Source of the DNA: MWDV01 sp964634255 | Lineage (GTDB): Bacteria > Verrucomicrobiota > Verrucomicrobiia > Limisphaerales > MWDV01 | Assembly: GCA_964634255.1 (NCBI GenBank) | Contig: CAZWJC010000001.1 | Span: 1-64,000, forward strand | Reading direction: 5' to 3' | Length of the DNA: 64,000 nucleotides | Part shown: positions 36,868 through 45,075 of the stretch, piece after piece | Layout: each line of letters starts with the position of its first letter | How positions within the stretch are numbered: the first letter of the stretch is position 1 | The notes under the pieces: generated by a model | The model's input: the letters and a program-made list of their open reading frames with translations, nothing else | Told to the model about the DNA's origin: nothing | The model's database searches: none | Translations under genes and position numbers: made by a program

Positions 36868-39852
36868 ATGGAAACGAAACGCATCTGTCAAAGTTGCGGG
36901 CGACCTCTGGCGGACGATGCGCCGCAGGGGATGTGCCCGGAGTGCCTCATAAGGGCGGGCTTCGGTACGGGCATTGTGCCCGAACCCGGCGCGCCCACCA
37001 GCCAGCCGCCGTTCACGCCGCCGCCGCTGGCGGAGATGGCGAAGCTATTTCCGCAGTTCGAGATTACCGAGCTGCTGGGGCGAGGTGGCATGGGCGCGGT
37101 CTATCGGGCGCGCCAGCCCGCTCTGGATCGTTGGGTGGCGCTGAAAGTCCTGCCACCACAGTCCACCTCGAAGCCGGGTTTTGCCGAGCGGTTCAATCGC
37201 GAAGCGCGGGCGCTGGCCCGCCTGAGCCACCCGAACATCGTGGCGGTGCATGAATTTGGCGAGGTGGGCGGCATGCCGTATTTTGTGATGGAATACGTCG
37301 AGGGCGTAACGCTGCGGCAGTTGGTGCGGGAGCGCCGGCTCGAACCGCGCGAGGCGCTGAAGATCGTGCCTCAAATCTGCGAAGCCCTGCAGTTCGCCCA
37401 CGACGAAGGCGTCGTCCATCGCGACATCAAGCCGGAGAACATCCTGCTCGACAAACAAGGCCGGGTGAAGATCGCGGACTTTGGCATCGCAAAACTGCTG
37501 GAGCGCGGCTGTCCCAGCCGCAGCGGGAGCGGGAGTTCCGAGGTTGGCGGAGAAGTAGGAGCGTCACATTCAGTTGGAAGTGCTGCGGCTGAGACAGCCG
37601 CGCTCCAAGCCGGTCTCACACAAAACCAGGTCCTCGGTACGCCGCATTACATGGCGCCGGAGCAGGTGGAAAGACCGGCGACCGTGGATCATCGCGCCGA
37701 CATTTATTCGTTGGGCGTGGTGTTCTACGAAATGCTCACTGGCGAGCTGCCATTGGGAAGGTTTCAGCCACCGTCGAAGAAGGTTCAAGTGGACGTGCGG
37801 CTCGACGAAGTTGTCCTGCACGCGTTGGAAAAGGAACCGGAGCGCCGTTATCAGCACGCCAGCGAAGTGAAGACGGCCGTCGAGAACCTCTCGACACCAA
37901 ATGGTAGTCCAGCGGTGGCGGCACGACTTGGCGCGATCCCGCAGCCGGCATTTGCAGACAAAACCGCTCCTTCAAAGCGACGCGTCCCTTGGCAAATCTG
38001 GGTGGCGACGGCGCTGTTGGCGCTGGAAGGCATCGGCAACTTGTTTGCCATCCCGCGCCAACCGCAGGCAGCCGTGTGGCTGCTGGCGAAGGTCCTCTTC
38101 ATCACCGGCCTGCTGCTCGGTTGGCGACCTGTGTTCGTCTTGAACCTCGTCGTCGCTGGCATCCACGTGGTTTACTTCGCCGCCGTTTCCATTCCCGTGG
38201 CGCTGATGAACCTCGTTCTGATGGTGCTCGTCGGCTCGGCGTATCGGTTCTACTTCAACGGAGCACAAGGCGCGTCGCGCCCTGCCGCCGAGGACGAGGC
38301 GACGTTGCCGCCGGAGCAAGCGACTCCCAACGCCGCCTCAGCCACCGCAACGAAGTCGCCGCGGCAAAACACGGCGCTACTGATCCTGGGTGCCGGCTTC
38401 GTGCTGCCCTCGGTGTTGTTCATTTGGTTTCTGCTCGCGGGTCATCGGCTCTATGGCGTGGACCTCGATGCCGATGTGCAGTTCTGGCTGGGTGTCGCCG
38501 GTCTGCCGATGAGTGCCGCGTTGGGATTGATGCTGGCGTGGCTCGGGCATTTGGCCTGCCGTAACGCCGGCTGGTTGTCGGGTTTGGATAGCAGGCCCGG
38601 ACGCTGGTGTCCGCAAGCATGGGTGGCGGCGGCCTTGCTCGCCGTCAGCCTGCCCTTCGCAGGCGGGGCTGCGGTGATGGCGCAGCTCATCTCCAAGGAC
38701 ACGAGCGGTTGGCATCCGGCCAGCGGTGAATTCTGGCTCGTGATGCTGGTGGCCGCAGGCACGCTGATGACGTTGTTCTCTTCCACGCTGCTGGGGATCA
38801 CGGCTGCGAGTAAGATCCGTCGCGGCCAGCCGCTACTGCGCGGACGTTGGCCCGCGATGGCGGCAGCCTTGTATTGGCCGGCAGTTCTGGTGTTGGTTGG
38901 CAGCCTGTTGGCACTTCCGGGTGGCGCGGACAGCGAGCCCAACCTCCTCGTCACCGGAACAGTGGCGGATGCGGAAACAGGTAAGCCGATTGCCGGCGCG
39001 CGCGTGGACGATTCGCGCTACGGCCCCAACCGCGTTCCCCAAGAAGCATGGACGGACGAAGGCGGGCGGTACGAGTTGCGGACCTGGTATGAGGAGCACA
39101 CGATCTCGGCGTCCGCGCCCGGCTACGAACCCGACCTCCAGACCCTGCTGACCAAGCCGTTCGGGAAGGAGAAAGTGACGCAGATGGACTTCAAGTTACG
39201 CGCAATCGCCAAACCAGCCCCCACATCCAAGTCTGGCGTGGACCAAAGCGCTGCTCAGGAGATCGCGCGACTGAAACTCCAGAATGCCGAACAGGAACTG
39301 AAGATTGCGGAGAACAAGTTCTCCGTGGGCGTCATGACGAAATATGACCTCCAGAAGATCCAGTGGCTGCGCGATATCGCAGTGGCGGAGGTCCAGGGCG
39401 ATGTGCTGGAAGTCGCTCGGCTCAAATTGGCGATCGCCGAACTGGAGCTGCAGGTGGCCGACCAGAAGCGTTCTGTCGGCAAGGCCACGCCGCAGGACTG
39501 CGAGCAGGCCAGGCTCGCCCGCGATATCGAGATGGTCCGGTTCAAACAAACCCAAAACGCTCGCAGCAGCGCAACCAACTCAGCACCTGACAGCGCAGGT
39601 CGAAGCGAACTCAGATTCTCCGCCAAAGGAGATCGCGTCGTGGTGGAATCATCCGATGGCCACAAGCTGACCGCCGACGATGTCAGGCTTGGCACCAACG
39701 ACACGCTGGTGGCCAAGGGCAATGGGATTCTCGAGAGGCAGGAACGAAACCTGGAAATGCCGCCCCCCGCCAACCAGCCCTCCAACATCACGAGCGGACG
39801 CGCGATTCGAGCACCTTCCGAGGCGCCGAGCACCAACTCTCCGCCGAAGTGA
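36868..39852 (+). CDS. membrane Ser/Thr protein kinase with zinc ribbon, carboxypeptidase-regulatory-like domain and coiled coil
   Basis: 994 residues. Zinc ribbon Cys7, Cys10, Cys23, Cys26. Kinase: P-loop LGRGGMGAVYRA near 72, HRDIKPEN near 184, DFG near 204, YMAPEQ near 262. The activation loop contains about 35 residues encoded by a 105-bp palindrome (37501-37605). Then about seven transmembrane helices (around 370-690), a carboxypeptidase-regulatory-like sandwich (VTGTVADAETGKPIAGARV, about 695-780), and two ~43-residue helical repeats (ARLKLQNAEQELKIAENK..., ARLKLAIAELELQVADQK...). ATG 36868 has GGAAGCAGG upstream. Its ECF partner is 282 bp upstream. The stop is 2 bp from a convergent stop. 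Confidence 0.9.
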   Translation: METKRICQSCGRPLADDAPQGMCPECLIRAGFGTGIVPEPGAPTSQPPFTPPPLAEMAKLFPQFEITELLGRGGMGAVYRARQPALDRWVALKVLPPQSTSKPGFAERFNREARALARLSHPNIVAVHEFGEVGGMPYFVMEYVEGVTLRQLVRERRLEPREALKIVPQICEALQFAHDEGVVHRDIKPENILLDKQGRVKIADFGIAKLLERGCPSRSGSGSSEVGGEVGASHSVGSAAAETAALQAGLTQNQVLGTPHYMAPEQVERPATVDHRADIYSLGVVFYEMLTGELPLGRFQPPSKKVQVDVRLDEVVLHALEKEPERRYQHASEVKTAVENLSTPNGSPAVAARLGAIPQPAFADKTAPSKRRVPWQIWVATALLALEGIGNLFAIPRQPQAAVWLLAKVLFITGLLLGWRPVFVLNLVVAGIHVVYFAAVSIPVALMNLVLMVLVGSAYRFYFNGAQGASRPAAEDEATLPPEQATPNAASATATKSPRQNTALLILGAGFVLPSVLFIWFLLAGHRLYGVDLDADVQFWLGVAGLPMSAALGLMLAWLGHLACRNAGWLSGLDSRPGRWCPQAWVAAALLAVSLPFAGGAAVMAQLISKDTSGWHPASGEFWLVMLVAAGTLMTLFSSTLLGITAASKIRRGQPLLRGRWPAMAAALYWPAVLVLVGSLLALPGGADSEPNLLVTGTVADAETGKPIAGARVDDSRYGPNRVPQEAWTDEGGRYELRTWYEEHTISASAPGYEPDLQTLLTKPFGKEKVTQMDFKLRAIAKPAPTSKSGVDQSAAQEIARLKLQNAEQELKIAENKFSVGVMTKYDLQKIQWLRDIAVAEVQGDVLEVARLKLAIAELELQVADQKRSVGKATPQDCEQARLARDIEMVRFKQTQNARSSATNSAPDSAGRSELRFSAKGDRVVVESSDGHKLTADDVRLGTNDTLVAKGNGILERQERNLEMPPPANQPSNITSGRAIRAPSEAPSTNSPPK
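37501..37605. repeat. 105-bp inverted repeat inside kinase coding sequence
   Basis: Left arm 37501-37524 and right arm 37582-37605 are inverted copies matching at 23 of 24 positions. Each arm is itself a short palindrome (GCGGCT ... AGCCGC). It reads through in frame between DFGIAKLL and the TQNQVLGTPHY segment. Confidence 0.85.
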
Positions 39853-39854
39853 AT

Positions 39855-40928
39855 TCACTTGGGCGGTTTGAGCTGAGCGGCGGCGACCATCAAGCGAACC
39901 GCTTGGTTGCATTTGCTCTCCGGATTGCCGGGCGATTGATCGTGGTCGTTGACGCCTGAATCGTTCCAGCAGACAACGAGGTCAAGACTGGGAAGAACCC
40001 ACAGCGCGCGTTGACCGCCGTGACCGCTGGCCACAAACGTGTCGGGCGGCGCGTCCACGAACAAGCGTTGGCCGGTTTGGTTCGTGCCGTTGAGCCACCA
40101 GTTGAAGCTGTAGTAGCCCGGCCCCACCGGCGTGATGTTCTTGGTGCCCCCAACGGCCCGTTGACCCGGCAGCATTGCGGCATCCCGGCCACCGGTCACT
40201 GGAATCGCCAGCGGCAGCGGGCTGCTGATGGCCATACGAACCAGTTCGGGTTTCAGGAGTTGCCGGTCGCGCCACTTGCCGCCGCGCAGGTAAAGCAATC
40301 CAAGCCGCGCGAAATCCCGGCAGGACAGCGCCAGCCGGCCCGGGCGGTCCTTCGCCCCAAACGCGTTGAATGTGTGCCGGTCCTCAAATTGCAGCGGGCC
40401 GGCCAGCCTCGATTGCAGAACCGCGTCGCCATCCAGCTGATAGACTCGGTTCATCAGGGTGTCGTAGTAGAGCGCCAGGGCATAGTCGTTGTAGGCGTAG
40501 GCGACGCCCGGTTTCTCTGCCAGACCGTAGCCAGACGTTTGCGAAGCCAGGTGACGCCAGGTGATCGCGGCGTCTTTGCCATCGTTCAGGGTTTTCAGTC
40601 GCGGCTCAAAATCCGCGACCGCACTGTCCACGCTTGGCAGCTTTCCTTCTTGAACGGCGATCAACATCAGCGTGCTGAGCAGTGGCTTGAACGCCGACGC
40701 CACGTCGCTGCTTTTCGCCACCTCGCCCCACGTGTAAACCAGAAACCCCTGCCGCACGACACAGCCACGGCCGCCGACGAGCCCACGCAGTTGATCCAAC
40801 TTGTCCGCCGTTAAGCCCGCGGATTCAGGCGAGCGGGTTTCCCAGTGTTCGGCGGGGAACACATCCTTGGCCGCGCCAATTCCAGCAAGACTCAGGAGAG
40901 CGAGAGCGAGCAGCACCAGCGGTTTCAT
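39855..40928 (-). CDS. secreted serine hydrolase, beta-lactamase/esterase family
   Basis: 357 residues with a signal peptide (VLLALALLSLAGIGAA, about 1-20). The SxxK nucleophile motif is Ser78-Ala-Phe-Lys81, and YAYNDYAL fits the YxN second motif of class C-type beta-lactamase-like enzymes; HGG near the end (ASGHGGQRALW) is the third-motif candidate. These enzymes include esterases and peptidases as well as beta-lactamases; antibiotic resistance should not be assumed. ATG 40928 gives the signal peptide. Divergent from the 41094 gene with 165 bp between. Confidence 0.87.
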   Translation of the reverse strand: MKPLVLLALALLSLAGIGAAKDVFPAEHWETRSPESAGLTADKLDQLRGLVGGRGCVVRQGFLVYTWGEVAKSSDVASAFKPLLSTLMLIAVQEGKLPSVDSAVADFEPRLKTLNDGKDAAITWRHLASQTSGYGLAEKPGVAYAYNDYALALYYDTLMNRVYQLDGDAVLQSRLAGPLQFEDRHTFNAFGAKDRPGRLALSCRDFARLGLLYLRGGKWRDRQLLKPELVRMAISSPLPLAIPVTGGRDAAMLPGQRAVGGTKNITPVGPGYYSFNWWLNGTNQTGQRLFVDAPPDTFVASGHGGQRALWVLPSLDLVVCWNDSGVNDHDQSPGNPESKCNQAVRLMVAAAQLKPPK

Positions 40929-41093
40929 GTGCCCGATGCTAGCAGCGGCGGCGGCGCAATCCCAGCTCAGGCGGCGCCACACGTGAGGACAAGGCGTTCC
41001 TCAATCTGGGTGGTGCTGGCTTGGCGAAAGCAACCTTTTTGCAGGATTTGCACTTGGCAGACGTGTCCAAAGTGAATGAACTCTGTCAACATC

Positions 41094-41963
41094 ATGAAAA
41101 CGAGACTTCCACAGTTGTTCACCCTGTTTGCGGGCGCAGTCCTGCTGCTCGCGGCGAACGGTCACAGCCAAGGCGTCCCAGCCCCCGCGCCGCTCCCCGC
41201 ACCAGGCGCGGTGGACCCCACCACGGGCCTGCCCATCCGGCCCTCCGCACCTGAGCTGATCGCGTTTAGCAATGCGGTCGAGAAGATGCGGGTGGAGGCG
41301 AACTTCGACGCCATTCCGTTGTCGGAAGTTGTGCAATGGCTGTGGAAGACGTTTCCGGAAGTGAATTTTGTTTTGCCTCAGAGTGTGGCGGACTTGAATC
41401 CACCAGTGAGTCTGCGGCTGCGGGCGGTTGGGTTACGCGACATCCTCGAAGCCATCAACATCGCCACCGACGGTGCGGTCGGCTACGAGGTGCGCAGTTC
41501 CACCTTGGTGGCCTTCCTTTCGCGAGCGGGGGCGGCTTTTGGTGGCGGAGGCTATGGCGCAGGCTATGGCGTAGGCTTCGCGGGCCAAGCCCTGCCTGGC
41601 GTGGCGATCGAACCCCCGCCCACGTACCAAGTGATGAACCTGCGGGAGGTGCTCCGGCTCAAAGACCCGGAAGCGATCCGCCGCACCTTGGATACGATCA
41701 AAGAGATCACCGGCCGGACGTTGGAGATCATGGCCGCGGATTCCCCGGGGTCGCGCCCCAGCCAGCCAATCAAGTCGTTCGATTACCATGAAGGCTCGGG
41801 CGTGCTGGTCATCATCGGCCAACCTACCGCGATCAAGGTGGCGATGGATGTGATCCGCAACCTCCGGACGCAAGACTCAGGTGGGGGAGGCGGTAATACC
41901 GGTGGGGCCGAGCCGGCCGAAAAGCAGCCGGCGACAAAGGCTTCGACCGGCGACGCCAAGTAA
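41094..41963 (+). CDS. secreted secretin/TonB short N-terminal-like protein
   Basis: 289 residues with a signal peptide (about 1-26). Residues about 60-140 (FDAIPLSEVVQWLWKTFPEVNFVLPQSV ... LRDILEAINIATDG) match the pattern of secretin/TonB short N-terminal domains, which bind partners in the periplasm. A Gly/Tyr-rich linker follows (FGGGGYGAGYGVGF), then a second secretin N-domain-like unit (DTIKEITGRTLEIMAAD ... GVLVIIGQPTAIKVAMDVIRNL). No beta-barrel is present, so it is not a secretin itself. The ECF sigma gene starts 6 bp after its stop. ATG 41076 is a possible alternative. Confidence 0.75.
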   Translation: MKTRLPQLFTLFAGAVLLLAANGHSQGVPAPAPLPAPGAVDPTTGLPIRPSAPELIAFSNAVEKMRVEANFDAIPLSEVVQWLWKTFPEVNFVLPQSVADLNPPVSLRLRAVGLRDILEAINIATDGAVGYEVRSSTLVAFLSRAGAAFGGGGYGAGYGVGFAGQALPGVAIEPPPTYQVMNLREVLRLKDPEAIRRTLDTIKEITGRTLEIMAADSPGSRPSQPIKSFDYHEGSGVLVIIGQPTAIKVAMDVIRNLRTQDSGGGGGNTGGAEPAEKQPATKASTGDAK

Positions 41964-41969
41964 CCGGGC

Positions 41970-42608
41970 GTGACCCAGACCCTCGACATCGTGAGCCCGA
42001 CCTTGCCCGCGGCAGGCACGGCGGCGCCCGACGTGGCGCCAGCCGTGCCTTCGCAACGGAGCATCGCGGCGCTTACGCGAGGTCTGGCGGCGGGCGACGA
42101 GGCGGCGTTTCGCGAGTTCCACCGGCGTTACTTCGACCGCCTATTGCGGCTGGCCCTGGTGCTCACCCGCGGCGATCAGGCCGCCGCCGGGGACGTGGTT
42201 CAAGACACCTTCTGCCGGGTGGTCCGCCACGCGCGCCGGTTCGATGACGAGGAAGTCTTCTGGTGCTGGCTGGCCGCGTTGGCGCGCAGCGCGGCGCACG
42301 ATGCCGGGCGCAAACGGCGTCGCTACCTGGCGCTGCTGGAGAACTACGTGCGCCGCTGGTTGCCACTGCAAACGGAACCCGCCGTGGAGCACGAACAGCT
42401 TCTGGATGCATGGGCGGCGGAGTGTCTGGACGAACTCGACCCAGTGGACCGCGCGCTGGTCGAGGGCAAATACCTGGAGCGCCAGAGCGTCCGGGAACTG
42501 GCCGAGCGCGCGGACCTGACGGAAAAAGCGGTCGAATCGCGCCTCAGCCGGCTGCGGCAGCACTTGCGCGCCCGGCTGCTCGACCGGTTGCGGGAGGATG
42601 AACGATGA
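41970..42608 (+). CDS. ECF RNA polymerase sigma factor with cognate membrane partner
   Basis: 212 residues from GTG. Region 2 is GDEAAFREFHRRYFDRLLRLALVLTRGDQAAAGDVVQDTFCRVV and region 4 is ERQSVRELAERADLTEKAVESRLSRLRQHLR (described in parts; it is a continuous RpoE-type helix-turn-helix). This differs from the kinase-linked sigma factors. Its stop overlaps the next gene's ATG (ATGA), a small membrane protein that is probably its anti-sigma. The upstream secretin-like gene is 6 bp away, suggesting that the three form one envelope-stress operon. Confidence 0.9.
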   Translation: MTQTLDIVSPTLPAAGTAAPDVAPAVPSQRSIAALTRGLAAGDEAAFREFHRRYFDRLLRLALVLTRGDQAAAGDVVQDTFCRVVRHARRFDDEEVFWCWLAALARSAAHDAGRKRRRYLALLENYVRRWLPLQTEPAVEHEQLLDAWAAECLDELDPVDRALVEGKYLERQSVRELAERADLTEKAVESRLSRLRQHLRARLLDRLREDER

Positions 42609-43036
42609 GTGATTTCAAACATGATCCGTTGTTGAACGAACTGCTGTCCGGCGAGGAAGCGGCGGCATACCGTGCGGCTTCTTTGGAACAGATGCTCGCG
42701 CAGGCGCGCGACCGTCGTCGCCAACGCCAGACACGCCGTCTCGCCGTGCTGGCGACCGTGCCCGCTCTGCTGGTGCTGGTGTTGGTCTTTACGCGCCCGC
42801 CGGCCCCTGTGACTCAAGTCGCAGGAAACGAGTCTCCCAGCACAGCCACCGCCACCGCCGACGTGGCTACCGCGGAGTCCGCTGCTGCGAAGGACGGCGC
42901 CACGGTGCGGTTCATCTCCGACGATGAACTCCTCAACCTGTTCCCCGGACGCGCAGTGGCCTTGATCGGCCCTCCGGGCCAGCAGCAATTCGTCTTCCTG
43001 GATCAGAAGCGTCGGACTCCGACCGCCAACCGGTGA
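42605..43036 (+). CDS. putative anti-sigma factor, single-pass membrane protein
   Basis: 143 residues. A charged cytoplasmic N-terminus of ~47 residues (SGEEAAAYRAASLEQMLAQARDRRRQRQ), one transmembrane helix (about 47-64, LAVLATVPALLVLVLVF), and a periplasmic tail ending in a small compact region (DDELLNLFPGRAVALIGPPGQQQFVFLD). No zinc-binding ZAS motif is visible. Anti-sigma is inferred from the topology and 4-bp overlap with the ECF gene. Confidence 0.65.
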   Translation: MSDFKHDPLLNELLSGEEAAAYRAASLEQMLAQARDRRRQRQTRRLAVLATVPALLVLVLVFTRPPAPVTQVAGNESPSTATATADVATAESAAAKDGATVRFISDDELLNLFPGRAVALIGPPGQQQFVFLDQKRRTPTANR

Positions 43037-43042
43037 CGGTGC

Positions 43043-43413
43043 GTGCTGGACGTTCCCGGCCAGTGGACGTCACCCCGGCATCCCGTTCCGGGTGCGCAGT
43101 TGCTCCGCCGCCTTCCGAATACCCGCCGCAATGTCCGGCATCTGAAAATCCTCGAGGAGCGGCCGGGTAACGCGCTGGGGAACGTCGCGGCGGCGAAGGC
43201 GTTGCTGCGCTGGAGCGCTACGGAACGCGAGGCGTGGCTGGACGCGGTGATCAACGATCCGCTGCTGCCGGGCCGGATTCTGCCGTCGGATTATCTGGGG
43301 CAACGAGAGCGGTGGCCGTCTGCCAAGGCCGACGGCGGGTGGAAGTGCTCCGGGCCGCCAACCGGCAACTCCGCACTTTCAACGCTGCAAAAACCGGCGC
43401 AGGCCGCGCGTGA
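43043..43413 (+). pseudogene. frameshifted remnant of a PaaX-like transcriptional regulator C-terminus
   Basis: Frame A (to about 43310) reads LLRWSATEREAWLDAVINDPLLPGRILPSDYLGQR, broken up here as LLRWSATEREAWLD and NDPLLPGRILPSDYLGQR, the C-terminal pattern of PaaX-type regulators. After CAACGA the frame changes: frame B (about 43308-43413) continues RVEVLRAANRQLRTFN and stops at 43411. A 2-bp insertion or 1-bp loss near 43308 therefore splits the gene. The N-terminal DNA-binding part is missing. PaaX family is recognised by pattern, not alignment. Confidence 0.6.
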
Positions 43414-43473
43414 CGCAGGACAACCTTTTGTTGCATATGTAACATGAAGTTGGGTGAGACTGCGGCAGTATAC

Positions 43474-45075
43474 TCAGACTCCGCCGCTGAGATTGTCGAG
43501 GCGAGTAGCCAGCCAACGAATGCCACCTGCATTCAGCCGGTGCGGGTAGACGCACAAGAAGCACAGGAGAAAAATCGGGAATTCCTTAATCAACCTCGGC
43601 AAGTCGTTACCACGCGATTCGAACGCCGCTTTCTTAAGGGTGTCCCAGTTCTGCCTTCGGATGACCTGTCTTTCCCAATCCGTTCCTTGCGAAGACCGCC
43701 AAAGGTAAAACTGCCATCTGTGAGCAGGAACAAACGATGAGAAGGCAATCTTTGTAATGCTCGGCCAGAGGAGCTTGAGTTGCTGCTTCAGATTTGTCCG
43801 CGCTGCCAAGTGGAGCAGGGCCTCCAGTGTGTGGGAATGGCCGGCAAACGTGTCGTCGAGCGGTTCATCGCTTAGGCCAGTAAGATGAGGCAGGATTTCG
43901 TCCACAGAGTAGTATGGGTTCGCTAGGAAGGATTTCCCTCGCGGCTTGTTCAAAGTTGTGATTGCTGAGACTAACTGTAGTAACATGCCATCGCTACGAA
44001 TGCTGCCGTCAATCCGCGACTGGTAGAAGTGCCAAGCCAAAAACTGAGGGGCTGCGTATTCACCCCAAAGAACCATTTTGCCCGAGTTTCGCAGACAAAA
44101 CTCTCTGATGAATGTATCCGATGCCTCAGACAGACCTTGCGCATCTCGCCAGAGTGCGAGCAGGCTCATCAAGCTGACGAGGTATGTAATTCTCGGCCGT
44201 TGCACAAGATGGTCGGTCAGCGGATCGCCTTCGACTAAATGCTTTCGCTCGCGAAGCTCTTCACACAATCGTCCTAACGCATTCAGCATCGACATCAACG
44301 CAATGTCGAATTCGCCCTTCCAGACCTTTGGAGGCAAATTCCATCGCTCCGCTGCCGCAAGGATGCAGGCCGCGCATATCGTCCATGCTTCAAATTCGGC
44401 AGCGTGGTTGTCGGCATTCGAGAAGGACGAAGTGGCAAGCGCATTGAGAATCGCCGCGTTGGCAATCGCGCGCCCAGCCTCCTGCACTGTGGGCTTTTGT
44501 TTCCCGTGCAAGCTCAAGGCGCTTTCGAGAAGTGGAGCGAGTTTGTCCTTCGGCAAGGTCTCGCGCCCCGTCATCAGGAACATCTCAATGAGGGTTTTGG
44601 TTTGCGGAATGTCGGGCGGCCAGAAATTCGTCTGGAGCTTCTTAAACATCCGGAAGAGCTCTCCCATCAGGATGGTCCGGATGCGGTGTCTCGGGTGAGC
44701 GCGATTGAAATCGTCAATGGCTCGGATGACCTCTTCCTCAAGTTCCCCGTTTACAACCAAGTATGAGCGGTGTGCTTTTGTGCTTGAGACGGAGGGGTGA
44801 ACCACTTTTCCAAGTGCGAGGTCAACAATCTGCTTGCTGATTTCATCTCGCCACTTTTTCAGTCCGATTTTTCCACCATGCGCGCCCTTCAACTGATAGG
44901 CACAGGGAATCCCGTCCGGCGCAATGGTGATTACATCCTTGCCCATCTCCATGCCACAATGGCGAGAGAGATGGAGGACCGTGTGGCCTTCCAATGACAA
45001 GGCGTGGCAGAAGGGTAATTGAAACGTGCGCTCGTTTGCCTTAGCCAACCAGTTTTCGACGACTCTCTCGATCAC
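43474..45075 (-). CDS. large protein with PD-(D/E)XK nuclease-like N-terminus; candidate defence effector
   Basis: 533 residues, no family recognised. The N-terminal ~130 residues show a restriction-endonuclease-like layout: Glu15 in a first helix, Asp47 in GMEMGKDVIT, then Gln61-Leu-Lys63 in CAYQLKG, i.e. D-x(13)-QxK, the QxK variant of the PD-(D/E)XK site used by Mrr-type nucleases. The remainder is helical with several Leu/Ala-rich segments (LATSSFSNADNHAAEFEAWTICAACILAAAE) and no transmembrane or NTPase motif. The start overlaps the end of the upstream 196-residue gene by 35 bp, so they form an operon. Base composition is visibly less GC-rich than neighbours. The last ~30 residues may be readthrough into unrelated DNA. 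Confidence 0.72.
   Translation of the reverse strand: MIERVVENWLAKANERTFQLPFCHALSLEGHTVLHLSRHCGMEMGKDVITIAPDGIPCAYQLKGAHGGKIGLKKWRDEISKQIVDLALGKVVHPSVSSTKAHRSYLVVNGELEEEVIRAIDDFNRAHPRHRIRTILMGELFRMFKKLQTNFWPPDIPQTKTLIEMFLMTGRETLPKDKLAPLLESALSLHGKQKPTVQEAGRAIANAAILNALATSSFSNADNHAAEFEAWTICAACILAAAERWNLPPKVWKGEFDIALMSMLNALGRLCEELRERKHLVEGDPLTDHLVQRPRITYLVSLMSLLALWRDAQGLSEASDTFIREFCLRNSGKMVLWGEYAAPQFLAWHFYQSRIDGSIRSDGMLLQLVSAITTLNKPRGKSFLANPYYSVDEILPHLTGLSDEPLDDTFAGHSHTLEALLHLAARTNLKQQLKLLWPSITKIAFSSFVPAHRWQFYLWRSSQGTDWERQVIRRQNWDTLKKAAFESRGNDLPRLIKEFPIFLLCFLCVYPHRLNAGGIRWLATRLDNLSGGV

Noticed and set aside
39855..40928. Antibiotic-resistance beta-lactamase
   Set aside because: The SxxK serine hydrolase family includes many esterases and peptidases; nothing shows activity on beta-lactams.
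43070..43303. Minus-strand frame opposite the PaaX remnant (MPDIAAGIRKAAEQLRT at its end)
   Set aside because: Sits opposite the PaaX remnant, has no family match I can name, and is most simply a shadow.
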